A stretch of 64,000 nucleotides of DNA. It comes from Novosphingobium sediminicola (GTDB taxonomy: Bacteria; Pseudomonadota; Alphaproteobacteria; Sphingomonadales; Sphingomonadaceae). A program made the translations under genes and the position numbers. This document shows positions 8,362 through 15,632 of the stretch, one piece after another. Numbering within the stretch: the first letter of the stretch is position 1; every line of letters begins with the position of its first letter. Location of the stretch: contig NZ_JACIDX010000020.1 of assembly GCF_014196525.1 (NCBI RefSeq), positions 1-64,000 on the forward strand. The letters run 5' to 3'. A model generated the notes under the pieces. The model saw nothing but the letters and a program-made list of their open reading frames with translations. It did no database searches and was not told the DNA's origin.

Positions 8362-9704
8362 AGCCCGAAAGGCCAGGTTTCCGGCGCGCCTTTCGGGCGC
8401 TCATGCCCAAGGGGCGTGACGGCACGGGTTTCCTCGAACCAGACATAAGCGTCGAACTGATCGGCAAGAACCGCTTCGAAATAATGGCTCAAAAGCTCCG
8501 ACTGCGGCCGATAGACAACGCCTACGGCCCGTTCGAGGAGGGGTTGCGACAAGACCTCCGCCAGAGCCTGACGTTTGCCGCCCCGCCAGTCGGTCAGGCT
8601 GCGGGCGTAGCCTGTATGGCGGAACGCCTCCTCCCAGCTGTGCTGGCGCGCCTGGCGAAGCTCCATCACCTTCATGTCGCCTCCCCAGTCGGAGGCGGCG
8701 GCAACTGTCCCGCGATCTGTGCCGAAACCTATCAGCGCGGCCTCTTCGCCATAAGCCGCGCGAACCAGTTCGCCGATATTGAATTCGCCGCGCCACCCCA
8801 TTGCGGTCGCCGATGCATTGCCGATGTGCGAATTATGCGCCCAGACCACGGCACGGGCATCGCAGCGAAAGGCCATGAGACGCTGGAGCGTATCGAACAT
8901 ATGCCGATCGCGCAGGTTCCAGCTGGCCACTGCCCCGCGATACATCGCGCGATAATAGCTCTCTGCGGCCCGCACTATCCGTGCGTTCTGTTCAGCATCG
9001 AAATAGGCTTCGCCATCGTCGGCGATCAGTTGAATGCGCTTTCGCAGCAGCTCGCCCAACTGGGCAACAACATCCTCTTCGCAACCGGCCATGTGTCCGT
9101 GTTCGACCGCCTGCCCGTAATGCTGGGGCGCGCCGCGCCATGCCATCAGCGATCCGTAATTGCGCCGCGCTTCGGCGGCGGCGGCGGGATCATGGTTTTC
9201 AAGATAGGCGATCACGGCGTGGATGGATTCGCCCAGACTGTAGACATCGAGCCCCCGCACCGCCGTGCGCGCCGCTTCGGCAAGGGGCGCATTGTGTCCG
9301 CGCAGCCAATCAGCGAAGGCCAGAACCTCCTGATTGCGCCACATCCATGTCGGAAAGCGCAGAAATGCCTCCCCCGCCCGCAGCCGCGGAGCATTGTGGC
9401 GGACATATCCGTCGATGCGCGCGATATCGGGCCAGTCGCCTTCCACAAGGACAAGATTGAAACCATGGGCTTCGATCAAACGCCGCGTAATCGCAGCACG
9501 CGCGGCATAGAACTCATGGGTTCCATGAGTCGCCTCGCCAAGCAGGACGATTCTCGCATCCCCAAACCTGTCAAATGCATCGGCAAAATCGGCAGCTTCG
9601 ACCGCAGGCAAAGGCTCACCCGCCTCACGCAGCCGACTTGCAAGGGCCGCGGCCTGCGGTGCCGGTGCCTTGTCTTTATCAAGCCCTCGCCGCTGTCCGA
9701 TCAT
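8358..9704 (-). CDS. Erythromycin-esterase-family protein
   Basis: This 448-residue protein has the family signature GEATHGTHEFY near residue 52, with the His and Glu of the proposed active site, followed by VEGDWPD and, later, VVWAHNSHIGNA. The family was named for macrolide inactivation, but most chromosomal members occur in stress operons and have unknown substrates. The frame is open further upstream. I choose the ATG at 9704 because it overlaps the stop of the 79-residue gene (ATGA) and gives a plausible N-terminus. In Mycobacterium tuberculosis the DosR-controlled Rv2030c carries this domain fused to a PRTase; the same pair is separate but coupled here. Resistance to macrolides should not be assumed. 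Confidence 0.88.
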   Translation of the reverse strand: MIGQRRGLDKDKAPAPQAAALASRLREAGEPLPAVEAADFADAFDRFGDARIVLLGEATHGTHEFYAARAAITRRLIEAHGFNLVLVEGDWPDIARIDGYVRHNAPRLRAGEAFLRFPTWMWRNQEVLAFADWLRGHNAPLAEAARTAVRGLDVYSLGESIHAVIAYLENHDPAAAAEARRNYGSLMAWRGAPQHYGQAVEHGHMAGCEEDVVAQLGELLRKRIQLIADDGEAYFDAEQNARIVRAAESYYRAMYRGAVASWNLRDRHMFDTLQRLMAFRCDARAVVWAHNSHIGNASATAMGWRGEFNIGELVRAAYGEEAALIGFGTDRGTVAAASDWGGDMKVMELRQARQHSWEEAFRHTGYARSLTDWRGGKRQALAEVLSQPLLERAVGVVYRPQSELLSHYFEAVLADQFDAYVWFEETRAVTPLGHERPKGAPETWPFGL

Positions 9705-9940
9705 TGCTTCTGATCCGGAACATTGGTCATCGGGGTCTTGGGCAAATCCACCGGGACTGCAGGCCCCGTTGGTTCGGGCGCCCATTCAGTCGATCTGGGA
9801 GCGGGTCTAGCCTGCTGCTCCTGTTTGGGCTTGCTGGGCGGGGCCACATACCAGACGGTCAGGACCAGCACGAAGAGCAAGACCACGATTGCTGAGAGCC
9901 ACCTTTTGGCAGGCGATGGTCCTGAAACAGGGTCTTTCAT
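9701..9940 (-). CDS. Small membrane-anchored protein, unknown function
   Basis: This 79-residue protein has a short basic N-terminus, one transmembrane helix (about residues 13-31, LSAIVVLLFVLVLTVWYVA) and a proline-rich tail of about 45 residues that is probably periplasmic. The ATG at 9940 has a GGGAGG site and is preferred to an upstream in-frame ATG lacking one. The stop overlaps the start of the erythromycin-esterase-like gene by ATGA. No domain is recognised. The tight coupling suggests it serves the operon, perhaps as an anchor. Confidence 0.72.
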   Translation of the reverse strand: MKDPVSGPSPAKRWLSAIVVLLFVLVLTVWYVAPPSKPKQEQQARPAPRSTEWAPEPTGPAVPVDLPKTPMTNVPDQKQ

Positions 9941-9953
9941 GGTTTGAGCCTCC

Positions 9954-10283
9954 CTATTCGATAGGTGCAAAGGACGAAGGCCATTCCGATTGCATCTCGG
10001 CCAGCAGGTCATCCTCATAGCGACGGCAGGCCTGCTTTCTGGCACCAGTGCGCTGCATGCTGTCGATCAGAGCGTCGGCTGCGAGCTGTGCCATGCGGTC
10101 CAGCTTCGCACCGATCTTTGCGTCCAGATGCTGTTCGATCTTGCGCTTGAGAAGCGCATGTTTCGCGCATTTGGCCAGATGAAACATCTTGGCCGCCATG
10201 TCGTCATGACCGTCGATATGGCAATCGCATTGATGGCAATGGCCCTGGCCATGCGCCTCAGGATGCTCATGTCCTTCCATCAT
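9954..10283 (-). CDS. Small His/Cys-rich protein, putative metal binder
   Basis: This 109-residue protein has about 27 N-terminal residues crowded with His, Cys, Asp and Glu (for example GHCHQCDCHIDGHDD). A helical, charged region follows (about 30-100). The His/Cys cluster could bind zinc, nickel, copper or iron, or sense redox state. There is no signal peptide. The gene begins with ATGATG at 10283, with GGAG upstream, and is probably the first gene of the minus-strand operon, 13 bases before the 79-residue gene. I do not recognise the family. Confidence 0.7.
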   Translation of the reverse strand: MMEGHEHPEAHGQGHCHQCDCHIDGHDDMAAKMFHLAKCAKHALLKRKIEQHLDAKIGAKLDRMAQLAADALIDSMQRTGARKQACRRYEDDLLAEMQSEWPSSFAPIE

Positions 10284-10561
10284 CGTGCTTCTCCGTTCAG
10301 GTCTGCCCAGCGCAAAGCGGCAGCGGTCTGATAAGAATAGGCACCGGAATTTTTCCCCGATGCTGGGAATTGTACGGAGACGGTGATCAGACGCCCAACG
10401 GAAAGCGCTGACCTTATGGCCAACTCATCCAACGGGCTGGTATTGTTATCTTTAAGGTGTCTCCATCCAAAATCGGGCGCAATCCACCGGCAGGCTTGAC
10501 GAGGCGCAAGTCAAACATGGGCAATAGGCGCAACCTGAGCTGACCAACGAAGGAGGCCTCC
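10284..10561. promoter_or_regulatory. Divergent promoter region of the stress operon and the CBS gene
   Basis: These 278 bases separate the start of the minus-strand operon (10283) from the CBS-protein gene (10562) and should carry both promoters. A 14-base sequence TTGACGAGGCGCAA at about 10493-10506 resembles an FNR/FixK box (TTGA-N6-TCAA) with one core mismatch, and it sits in a slightly larger inverted repeat (TTGAC, nine bases, GTCAA). This is suggestive only. No sigma-70 elements stand out. Confidence 0.4.
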
Positions 10562-10981
10562 ATGAAAGTCTCAGAAGCCATGCATCGCGGTGCCAATTGG
10601 ATCGCTCCGGATGCCCTGTTGTCCGACATCGCTGAGCGCATGCGCAAGGAAGACGTCGGCGCCTTGCCGGTGGGCGAAAATGACCGGTTGGTAGGAATGG
10701 TCACAGACCGCGATATCGTTTTGCGCGGGTTCGATGGACAATCCGACCTGCTGCAGCTCACCGCGCGCGACGTGATGAGCGAACCCATCATCTACTGTCA
10801 TGCCAACGAAGAGTTGGAAGATGCTGTAATAATCATGGAAAGCAAGCGGATCCGGCGCTTGCCCGTCATCGACGACAATCACCGGATGGTGGGCATGCTC
10901 AGTCTGGGCGATGTCGCGGCCCGCGCCTCAACTTCGGTACTGGCGCAGACACTTCGAGCCGTTACCGCTCATCATACTTGA
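10562..10981 (+). CDS. Two-CBS-domain protein
   Basis: This 139-residue protein consists of a tandem CBS pair (Bateman module): residues about 1-60 with MVTDRDIVLRG, and about 70-130 with RRLPVIDDNHRMVGMLSLGDVA. Stand-alone CBS proteins of this size bind adenine nucleotides and act as energy sensors. A strong GGAGG site lies 5-6 bases before the ATG. The gene is divergent from the long stress operon. CBS proteins of this type are also members of the mycobacterial DosR regulon (hypoxic response proteins). Confidence 0.93.
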   Translation: MKVSEAMHRGANWIAPDALLSDIAERMRKEDVGALPVGENDRLVGMVTDRDIVLRGFDGQSDLLQLTARDVMSEPIIYCHANEELEDAVIIMESKRIRRLPVIDDNHRMVGMLSLGDVAARASTSVLAQTLRAVTAHHT

Positions 10982-11332
10982 TGCCCATCAACTCGCGAAA
11001 ATCCGGTCATGCGATCAAGTAATGGCCAGACGGCGAGTCGGAAGGCATCGGTTCAAAAGGGAAAGCTAGATCCCCAAGAACAGCCTGCCTCACCGACAGC
11101 GACCTCGATGGCTAGGCCCGTGGCGACCATTGTCTGACACTGTCCGCAAGGCAGCTAGCACAGTGATGGTTCCGCCGCGGGCTGACCATTGTTTCCCGCA
11201 AGGAAAGGACCACGAGGATACTGGCCTCCCGCCTCCTTGTGATGACCATTCCGCCCGGCACCAGCCTTGGAACCATGGCATCACGCCCTCCATATCGATT
11301 GCGTCCCGCATCCGCCGCACAAGGATGATCCT
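10982..11332. other. Intergenic region with a short imperfect direct repeat
   Basis: No gene is supportable in these 351 bases. The segments at about 11125-11151 and 11183-11202 share GACCATTGTYT and CCGCAAGG blocks, with 8 bases between the blocks in the first copy and one in the second. They may be a regulator site or decayed repeat. The promoter of the flavodoxin-like gene should lie here. Confidence 0.35.
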
Positions 11333-12019
11333 ATGTGGAAATGGTTGATTTTCCTGATGCTCGCGCTTCTGGTGATTGCCGTTCTGTGCATCATCGGCAT
11401 CACGGTCTGGGTACAGGCAGAAACGCCGTTCCGCCGGGAGCGACTGGGCGGCGCCGGACGTGCCAAGGCACTCATCCTCTATCATCCGAGCAAGGATGCT
11501 CATTTCAGCGATGATATAACCATGGCGCTCGCAAGCGGCTTTGAGGCCGATGGCTTTGCCGTGGAACGGTGGAGCATGTCCAGGCACACACCCACGCGCC
11601 CGCGAGGTTTTGCGATCATCGCCGTGGTTTCAAACACTTTCTTTTGGGCGCCGGATTGGCCGACACAGGACTATCTGGATCGCGCCGATCTTGACGGCCA
11701 GAGCACCATCGCAATTATGGCCGGGGGCGGAAATACGCGGCGGGCGCAACTGGTGCTGATGCGCGAGATCCAGAATAGCGGCGCGTCGCTGTTGACAATC
11801 AGGGAATTATGGATGTCGCGAGCCAACATCCCGGACACAAAGTCAGACTCGAACCGCGAGCAGGCAATGCAGATCGCGCGACAGATCGCACAGGATGCCG
11901 GAAGACAGTTGTTGATGCGGGCCGCAGACAAGGCCGCAGGGCGAGCGGGACGGGATCACGGCGAGGTTTTGCTGCACACCCAACCGATTGGGAGACCACC
12001 ACATGAAACTGCCTCATGA
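11333..12019 (+). CDS. Membrane-anchored flavodoxin-like protein
   Basis: This 228-residue protein has an N-terminal transmembrane helix (about residues 3-27). A flavodoxin-like domain follows, starting with KALILYHPSKDAHFSDD, where the phosphate loop of FMN would bind, and later IIAVVSNTFFWAPDWP, a second flavin-loop position. A later segment reads IAIMAGGGNTRRA. It may be an inner-membrane electron carrier or quinone reductase. The ATG at 11333 follows AAGGATG; an upstream in-frame ATG would add 22 residues that do not look like protein. The gene overlaps the next one by 17 bases. Confidence 0.75.
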   Translation: MWKWLIFLMLALLVIAVLCIIGITVWVQAETPFRRERLGGAGRAKALILYHPSKDAHFSDDITMALASGFEADGFAVERWSMSRHTPTRPRGFAIIAVVSNTFFWAPDWPTQDYLDRADLDGQSTIAIMAGGGNTRRAQLVLMREIQNSGASLLTIRELWMSRANIPDTKSDSNREQAMQIARQIAQDAGRQLLMRAADKAAGRAGRDHGEVLLHTQPIGRPPHETAS

Positions 12020-12455
12020 TGTCATCATTCTGCTCGCCGATGGCGCGCGCATGCTCCTGCTCAAAAATTGCGGGACCCAACTGGAGCCCGATTTGCGCGT
12101 GATCGGACATCGCCAGTTCGAAAACCCTCCCAACCGGGATTTGCTTGCCGATGCGCCGGGCGTCGGCTTTTCTCGAGCCTATCCGGGGCACGATACAATG
12201 GCGCGTGCAGATCCGCATCAGGCCAATGAGGACGCATTCCTTGCCGCTTGCGCAGAAGCGCTCGCTGCGGCAGCAGAGGACAGCAGCGGCCTTGTCGTTG
12301 CGGCCCCGCCCCGCGCGCTTGGCGTATTGCGCCGCCAATATGATGAGCGGATTCGTGTCCGGCTGATCGCAGAAATCGACAAGGATCTGGTCAAGCATTC
12401 GCTGGACGACATCACGCGCCTTCTGGGAGGGTATCAGGCAGCCGTTGGCGAGTAG
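12003..12455 (+). CDS. Host-attachment-family protein
   Basis: This 150-residue protein begins MKLPHDVIILLADGARMLLL and contains FLAACAEALAAAA, VVAAPPRALGVLR and KDLVKHSLDDI. These are the conserved blocks of the Host_attach family (protein required for attachment to host cells, AtsE-like). The family name comes from an Agrobacterium attachment phenotype; the biochemical role is unknown, and members are frequent in free-living alphaproteobacteria. GGGAG precedes the ATG, which lies inside the end of the flavodoxin-like gene, so the two are co-transcribed. Confidence 0.85.
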   Translation: MKLPHDVIILLADGARMLLLKNCGTQLEPDLRVIGHRQFENPPNRDLLADAPGVGFSRAYPGHDTMARADPHQANEDAFLAACAEALAAAAEDSSGLVVAAPPRALGVLRRQYDERIRVRLIAEIDKDLVKHSLDDITRLLGGYQAAVGE

Positions 12456-12623
12456 TTGCGCCATTGTCGCGCCCGGCAGACACCCGTTTTCGGGGCATCC
12501 CGAACGCTAATTCCGTCGATGGTCAGAGCCAAAATTCTTTCCGGTCGTTTCCGTTTATTTGCGGAGTTTCTGCAACATTTCGGCAGTCCAATAATTGTCT
12601 GCGAAATAATGAGGGAATCAACT

Positions 12624-12992
12624 GTGACCCACGCCTTGATTATCGACGACAATATGATTTTCAGCCATTCGGTCCAGAAACGGCTGGAAGGAATTGGTTT
12701 TCGGTCCTTCGACAAGACCTGGACCGAGGCTCAGGCATTGACGGCCGCTGATCGGCGCAATCCCGATCTCATCGTGATCGGTGACGATGTTGAGGAAGGT
12801 TCCGCGCTGCGCGCAGCACAAGCGATCACCGAAAAGGTGCCGGTTCCTGTGCTGATGGTGACGGCCGACCCGATCCGTGCAAAACTGGCCATCGAAGATC
12901 AGGGAACGGTCAAGGGGCCGTTTCTGCTCAATCAGATCGAGGAAGCGGTAAAGCAGGCCCGCCACGTCTCGCCTCGAAGCTTGGATGAGTGA
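12624..12992 (+). CDS. Single-domain response regulator (receiver only)
   Basis: This protein of about 122 residues is a receiver domain without an output domain. Acidic residues D8/D9 lie in LIIDDN, the phosphoacceptor is D54 or D55 in VIGDD, the Thr position is in MVTADP and K96 is in KGPF, where KPF is usual. I choose the GTG at 12624 because GAGGG lies 8 bases upstream; an ATG at 12609 is the alternative. Such lone receivers shuttle phosphate or bind target proteins. No kinase is adjacent, the nearest being FixL at 15.6-17.5 kb. Confidence 0.8.
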   Translation: MTHALIIDDNMIFSHSVQKRLEGIGFRSFDKTWTEAQALTAADRRNPDLIVIGDDVEEGSALRAAQAITEKVPVPVLMVTADPIRAKLAIEDQGTVKGPFLLNQIEEAVKQARHVSPRSLDE

Positions 12993-13047
12993 ATCTCACC
13001 GCGCGGGGACGACGCGCAATATCCAATCCTGAGGACAGCATCCAATA

Positions 13048-13087
13048 ACCATGCCGGAGCGATGAAACACCATCGCTCCGGCATGGT
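13048..13087. terminator. Strong bidirectional terminator hairpin
   Basis: A perfect 17-bp stem (13048-13064 with 13071-13087) encloses a six-base loop AAACAC. It lies between the convergent response-regulator and outer-membrane-barrel genes, which is the expected place for a shared terminator. There is no long T tract on either side. Confidence 0.82.
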
Positions 13088-13160
13088 CTTACCTGCCCTA
13101 ATCCGATCGGAAGCCGCCGAAGGCTCATGCGCCTGACACAAGCCCCACGGTCAAGCTTTA

Positions 13161-13931
13161 TCAGAAGTGGTAAGACAGGCCGACACGAAGGATATTGGCC
13201 GTTGTCTTCATCTGGAAATTGGCAGCAATGCCCGCTCCCAATAAAGAAAGCGATGGGTTCGTAACCGTATTGGTGCCCAGATCGGTGTAGAGATATTCGG
13301 CACGGAATATCAAATTCTTGCTCAGGGCATAATCCGCCCCGCCCCCCAGCACCCATCCTGTCCGATCCGAATGGTACGAATTGTCACCGGCCAAATTGAC
13401 CGATGAAGAGGCCCCGGACAAAGAGCCGCTGATCGTTCCATACAATTTCGTTTTGACGCGGCCATAGGCAAAGCCGCCCGTGACGAAAGGCATGAAGCGG
13501 CCCTCCACGATCGGCGCCCCGATGCGCGCCCGAACCGTGCCGAGATAGTCGAGACTGGAAACCATGCCGATGGAAGCGGTTCCGCTTGCCCCGCCCCCGG
13601 CACTGCCGGAAAGCGAGGTTTCGCCCTTCACATCGCTTGCCATGATATCGGCCTCCAGCCCTAGCACAACGCCGCTCGTTGTGATGTTATAGCCCAAATG
13701 GCCGCCACCAATGACCCCGCTCGAGGTCTGACGCGCTTCGCCCGACAATGTCGTGTCCGTGCTGGTATGAATGGTCGCGCTCAATGGATATTTCAGCGTA
13801 CTGCTGCCCAGTCCAACATTGACGCCAACATAGGGACCATTCCAATTAATGGGATCATCTGCATTCGCGGCAAGCGCCGGATCAGCTACCACGATAGCCA
13901 AAGCAGATGCGGAAATTATTACCTTATACAT
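13161..13931 (-). CDS. Outer-membrane beta-barrel protein (Omp25/RopB-like porin family)
   Basis: This 256-residue protein has a cleavable signal peptide (about 1-27, ending ADPALA) and NWNGPYVGVNVG at the start of the mature part, the usual opening of the alphaproteobacterial Omp25-like barrel family. Alternating hydrophobic strands follow, and the C-terminal ...LSYHF ends in Phe as required for barrel assembly. AGGAGGG precedes the ATG at 13931. It is probably a structural or permeability protein of the outer membrane. It lies just downstream of the Crp/Fnr gene but has about 200 bases of its own upstream sequence. Confidence 0.88.
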   Translation of the reverse strand: MYKVIISASALAIVVADPALAANADDPINWNGPYVGVNVGLGSSTLKYPLSATIHTSTDTTLSGEARQTSSGVIGGGHLGYNITTSGVVLGLEADIMASDVKGETSLSGSAGGGASGTASIGMVSSLDYLGTVRARIGAPIVEGRFMPFVTGGFAYGRVKTKLYGTISGSLSGASSSVNLAGDNSYHSDRTGWVLGGGADYALSKNLIFRAEYLYTDLGTNTVTNPSLSLLGAGIAANFQMKTTANILRVGLSYHF

Positions 13932-14129
13932 GCAATTCCCTCCTTGCACTTACAGATGAAATTGGGACTTTGCACTATCCAAGGGAGGCATTTATTCGCA
14001 ATCATCCGCCTAGGTTAATCACGTATTTCGAGGAAACCTGGACAAACCCTCACTTTTTCAAAGAAAATTCTTAAAAGCAGGAACGAAGAGAATTCTATCG
14101 GGCCAAAGCGTATTGAGGCATAATATCGG

Positions 14130-14786
14130 CTAAACAAAAACCGTGTCGGTCTGCCGAGCTCCTCCATTCGCAAAGCACTCGAGACGGTCGCGATCAATAA
14201 TGTTGATCTGATCGCGCCGCGGCATGCTGATGATGCTTTCCTCACGCAGCCGTCGCAAGGCACGACAGATCGATTCCGGCGTCGTGGCAAGATAGGCCGC
14301 CATATCGACCTGCGGCAGGGGCAGAAAGAGGCTGCCGTCCGACCTCATGGGAAGGCGGTCGACAATCGAGGTCAACAATGCGCAGAGCCTGACAAGAACC
14401 CCATTGCAACCCAGAATCATACCGCGACGAAAAATGGGGTCCTGTTCGGCACAAATAGAAGGCAGCAGCCTTCCATCCTCGCGGTAACTGCGGATCAGCG
14501 CCTCATGCCACCATTGGCGTGAGTGACGAACATAGAGCAGATCCGTCACGGCCTCGGCGGTAAAACGGTAAGACTCAGTTACCGGCAGTCCAATCTGGTC
14601 ACCGGCAAAAAAGAATGCGGTAACCTGTCGGTATCCCTCAACCGACACGCTTATACCCCGTGCAACCCCGGCCCGCAGTTCATAGACATGCTCGCAAGGA
14701 TCGCCCTCCAGGAAGAGCATTTCTCCTGATCTTGCCGGCATGGCGATTTCATAACGCCGCGGCTCCAATTCCACAAAATTGTTCAT
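14130..14786 (-). CDS. Crp/Fnr-family regulator, FixK-like
   Basis: This 218-residue protein has a cyclic-nucleotide-binding-like domain (about 15-120) and a C-terminal winged helix (about 150-205). The N-terminal cysteine cluster of oxygen-sensing FNR is absent, so it is of the FixK type and needs another sensor. The recognition helix reads TPESICRALRRL, keeping the E (171) and R (175) that contact TTGA half-sites; Cys174 replaces the usual Ser. It lies just downstream of fixJ on the same strand with a 186-base gap. This matches the classical cascade in which FixJ activates fixK. Target genes are probably the surrounding stress genes, which is inference. Confidence 0.85.
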   Translation of the reverse strand: MNNFVELEPRRYEIAMPARSGEMLFLEGDPCEHVYELRAGVARGISVSVEGYRQVTAFFFAGDQIGLPVTESYRFTAEAVTDLLYVRHSRQWWHEALIRSYREDGRLLPSICAEQDPIFRRGMILGCNGVLVRLCALLTSIVDRLPMRSDGSLFLPLPQVDMAAYLATTPESICRALRRLREESIISMPRRDQINIIDRDRLECFANGGARQTDTVFV

Positions 14787-14960
14787 GGCGATTCTGACAC
14801 CTCAGCTTGACTGAACCAGTCAGACTAAGCAGGGCGCGGCAATGCGGCATTGGGTTATATACATAGCGCAAAGATAGAGATCTGAGCCCATCTCCGCTCA
14901 CCCGACATTCTCGGTCGCCACAAGCAATGCACTGATCACAAACATAATTGTCCGGTTCAA

Positions 14961-14979
14961 AGCCTGTTCGGATCAGGCT
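14961..14979 (-). terminator. Small hairpin at the end of fixJ
   Basis: On the minus strand AGCCTG and CAGGCT pair around a seven-base loop, overlap the fixJ stop codon and are followed by TTTGAA. It may attenuate read-through into the fixK-like gene. The stem is short. Confidence 0.4.
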
Positions 14980-15632
14980 GTTCGGGAACGGATGCGATGG
15001 GTCTGTTTCCAGTGCTTCTCCCGCCCCAACCCGGCGGCAAACGCAATGCGCAAGGCATCGGCAAAATTTGTGACAACCAACTTTTCCATAATATTGGCGC
15101 GATAGACCTCGACTGTTCGCGAACTGATGCCAAGATCGTAGGCAATCGTTTTGTTAGGATATCCGCAAGCCAGCCCGTCGAGCACCTCACGCTCGCGCTC
15201 CGTCAATTTGGCGGTTTGCCCCCTTGCCCATTGCGCCCGTTCAAACAGCGCCGTGCGATCATCGATCTGCCGGAATCCCAGTTCAATCGACTGTATGAGT
15301 CTTTCGCGATCGAACGGCTTCTCCAGAAAGTCGATAGCGCCGCCTCTCATCGCCTGAACTGCGAGTGTAATATCTCCATGACCGGTCAAAACGATGACGG
15401 GGAAATTCAGGCCGTGCCCTGCCATGCGTTCCAGGACCGTCAAACCATCAAGACCAGGCATTCGGATGTCCATCAGCACGCAGGCCGCAACGGAATTATC
15501 GGCGCAATCGAGAAATTTGTTTCCATCCATCCAGCGTTCGACACGATAACCCGATGTTCGCAAAAGAAAGTCGAGAGAGCGACGCACCGAATCCTCATCA
15601 TCAACAATATGAACCAGTCCCTGTTTATGCAT
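14973..15632 (-). CDS. fixJ: FixJ-type response regulator
   Basis: This 219-residue protein has a receiver domain (about 5-120) with the acidic pair in IVDDED, phosphoacceptor D55 in LMDIRMPGLDG, Thr in VLTGHGDI and Lys in EKPF. A LuxR-type helix-turn-helix (about 140-205) contains LTEREREVLDGLACGYPNK and SSRTVEVYRANIMEKL. Length and domain order match FixJ. Its start lies inside the end of the kinase gene (8-base overlap), as in classical fixLJ operons. Phosphorylated FixJ activates fixK and other microoxic genes; the fixK-like gene is immediately downstream. Confidence 0.93.
   Translation of the reverse strand: MHKQGLVHIVDDEDSVRRSLDFLLRTSGYRVERWMDGNKFLDCADNSVAACVLMDIRMPGLDGLTVLERMAGHGLNFPVIVLTGHGDITLAVQAMRGGAIDFLEKPFDRERLIQSIELGFRQIDDRTALFERAQWARGQTAKLTEREREVLDGLACGYPNKTIAYDLGISSRTVEVYRANIMEKLVVTNFADALRIAFAAGLGREKHWKQTHRIRSRTA

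Noticed and set aside
8358..9704. Macrolide resistance gene
   Set aside because: The protein is of the erythromycin-esterase family, but its coupling to PRTase, hydrolase and ppsA genes points to a stress role. Family name alone is not evidence of resistance.
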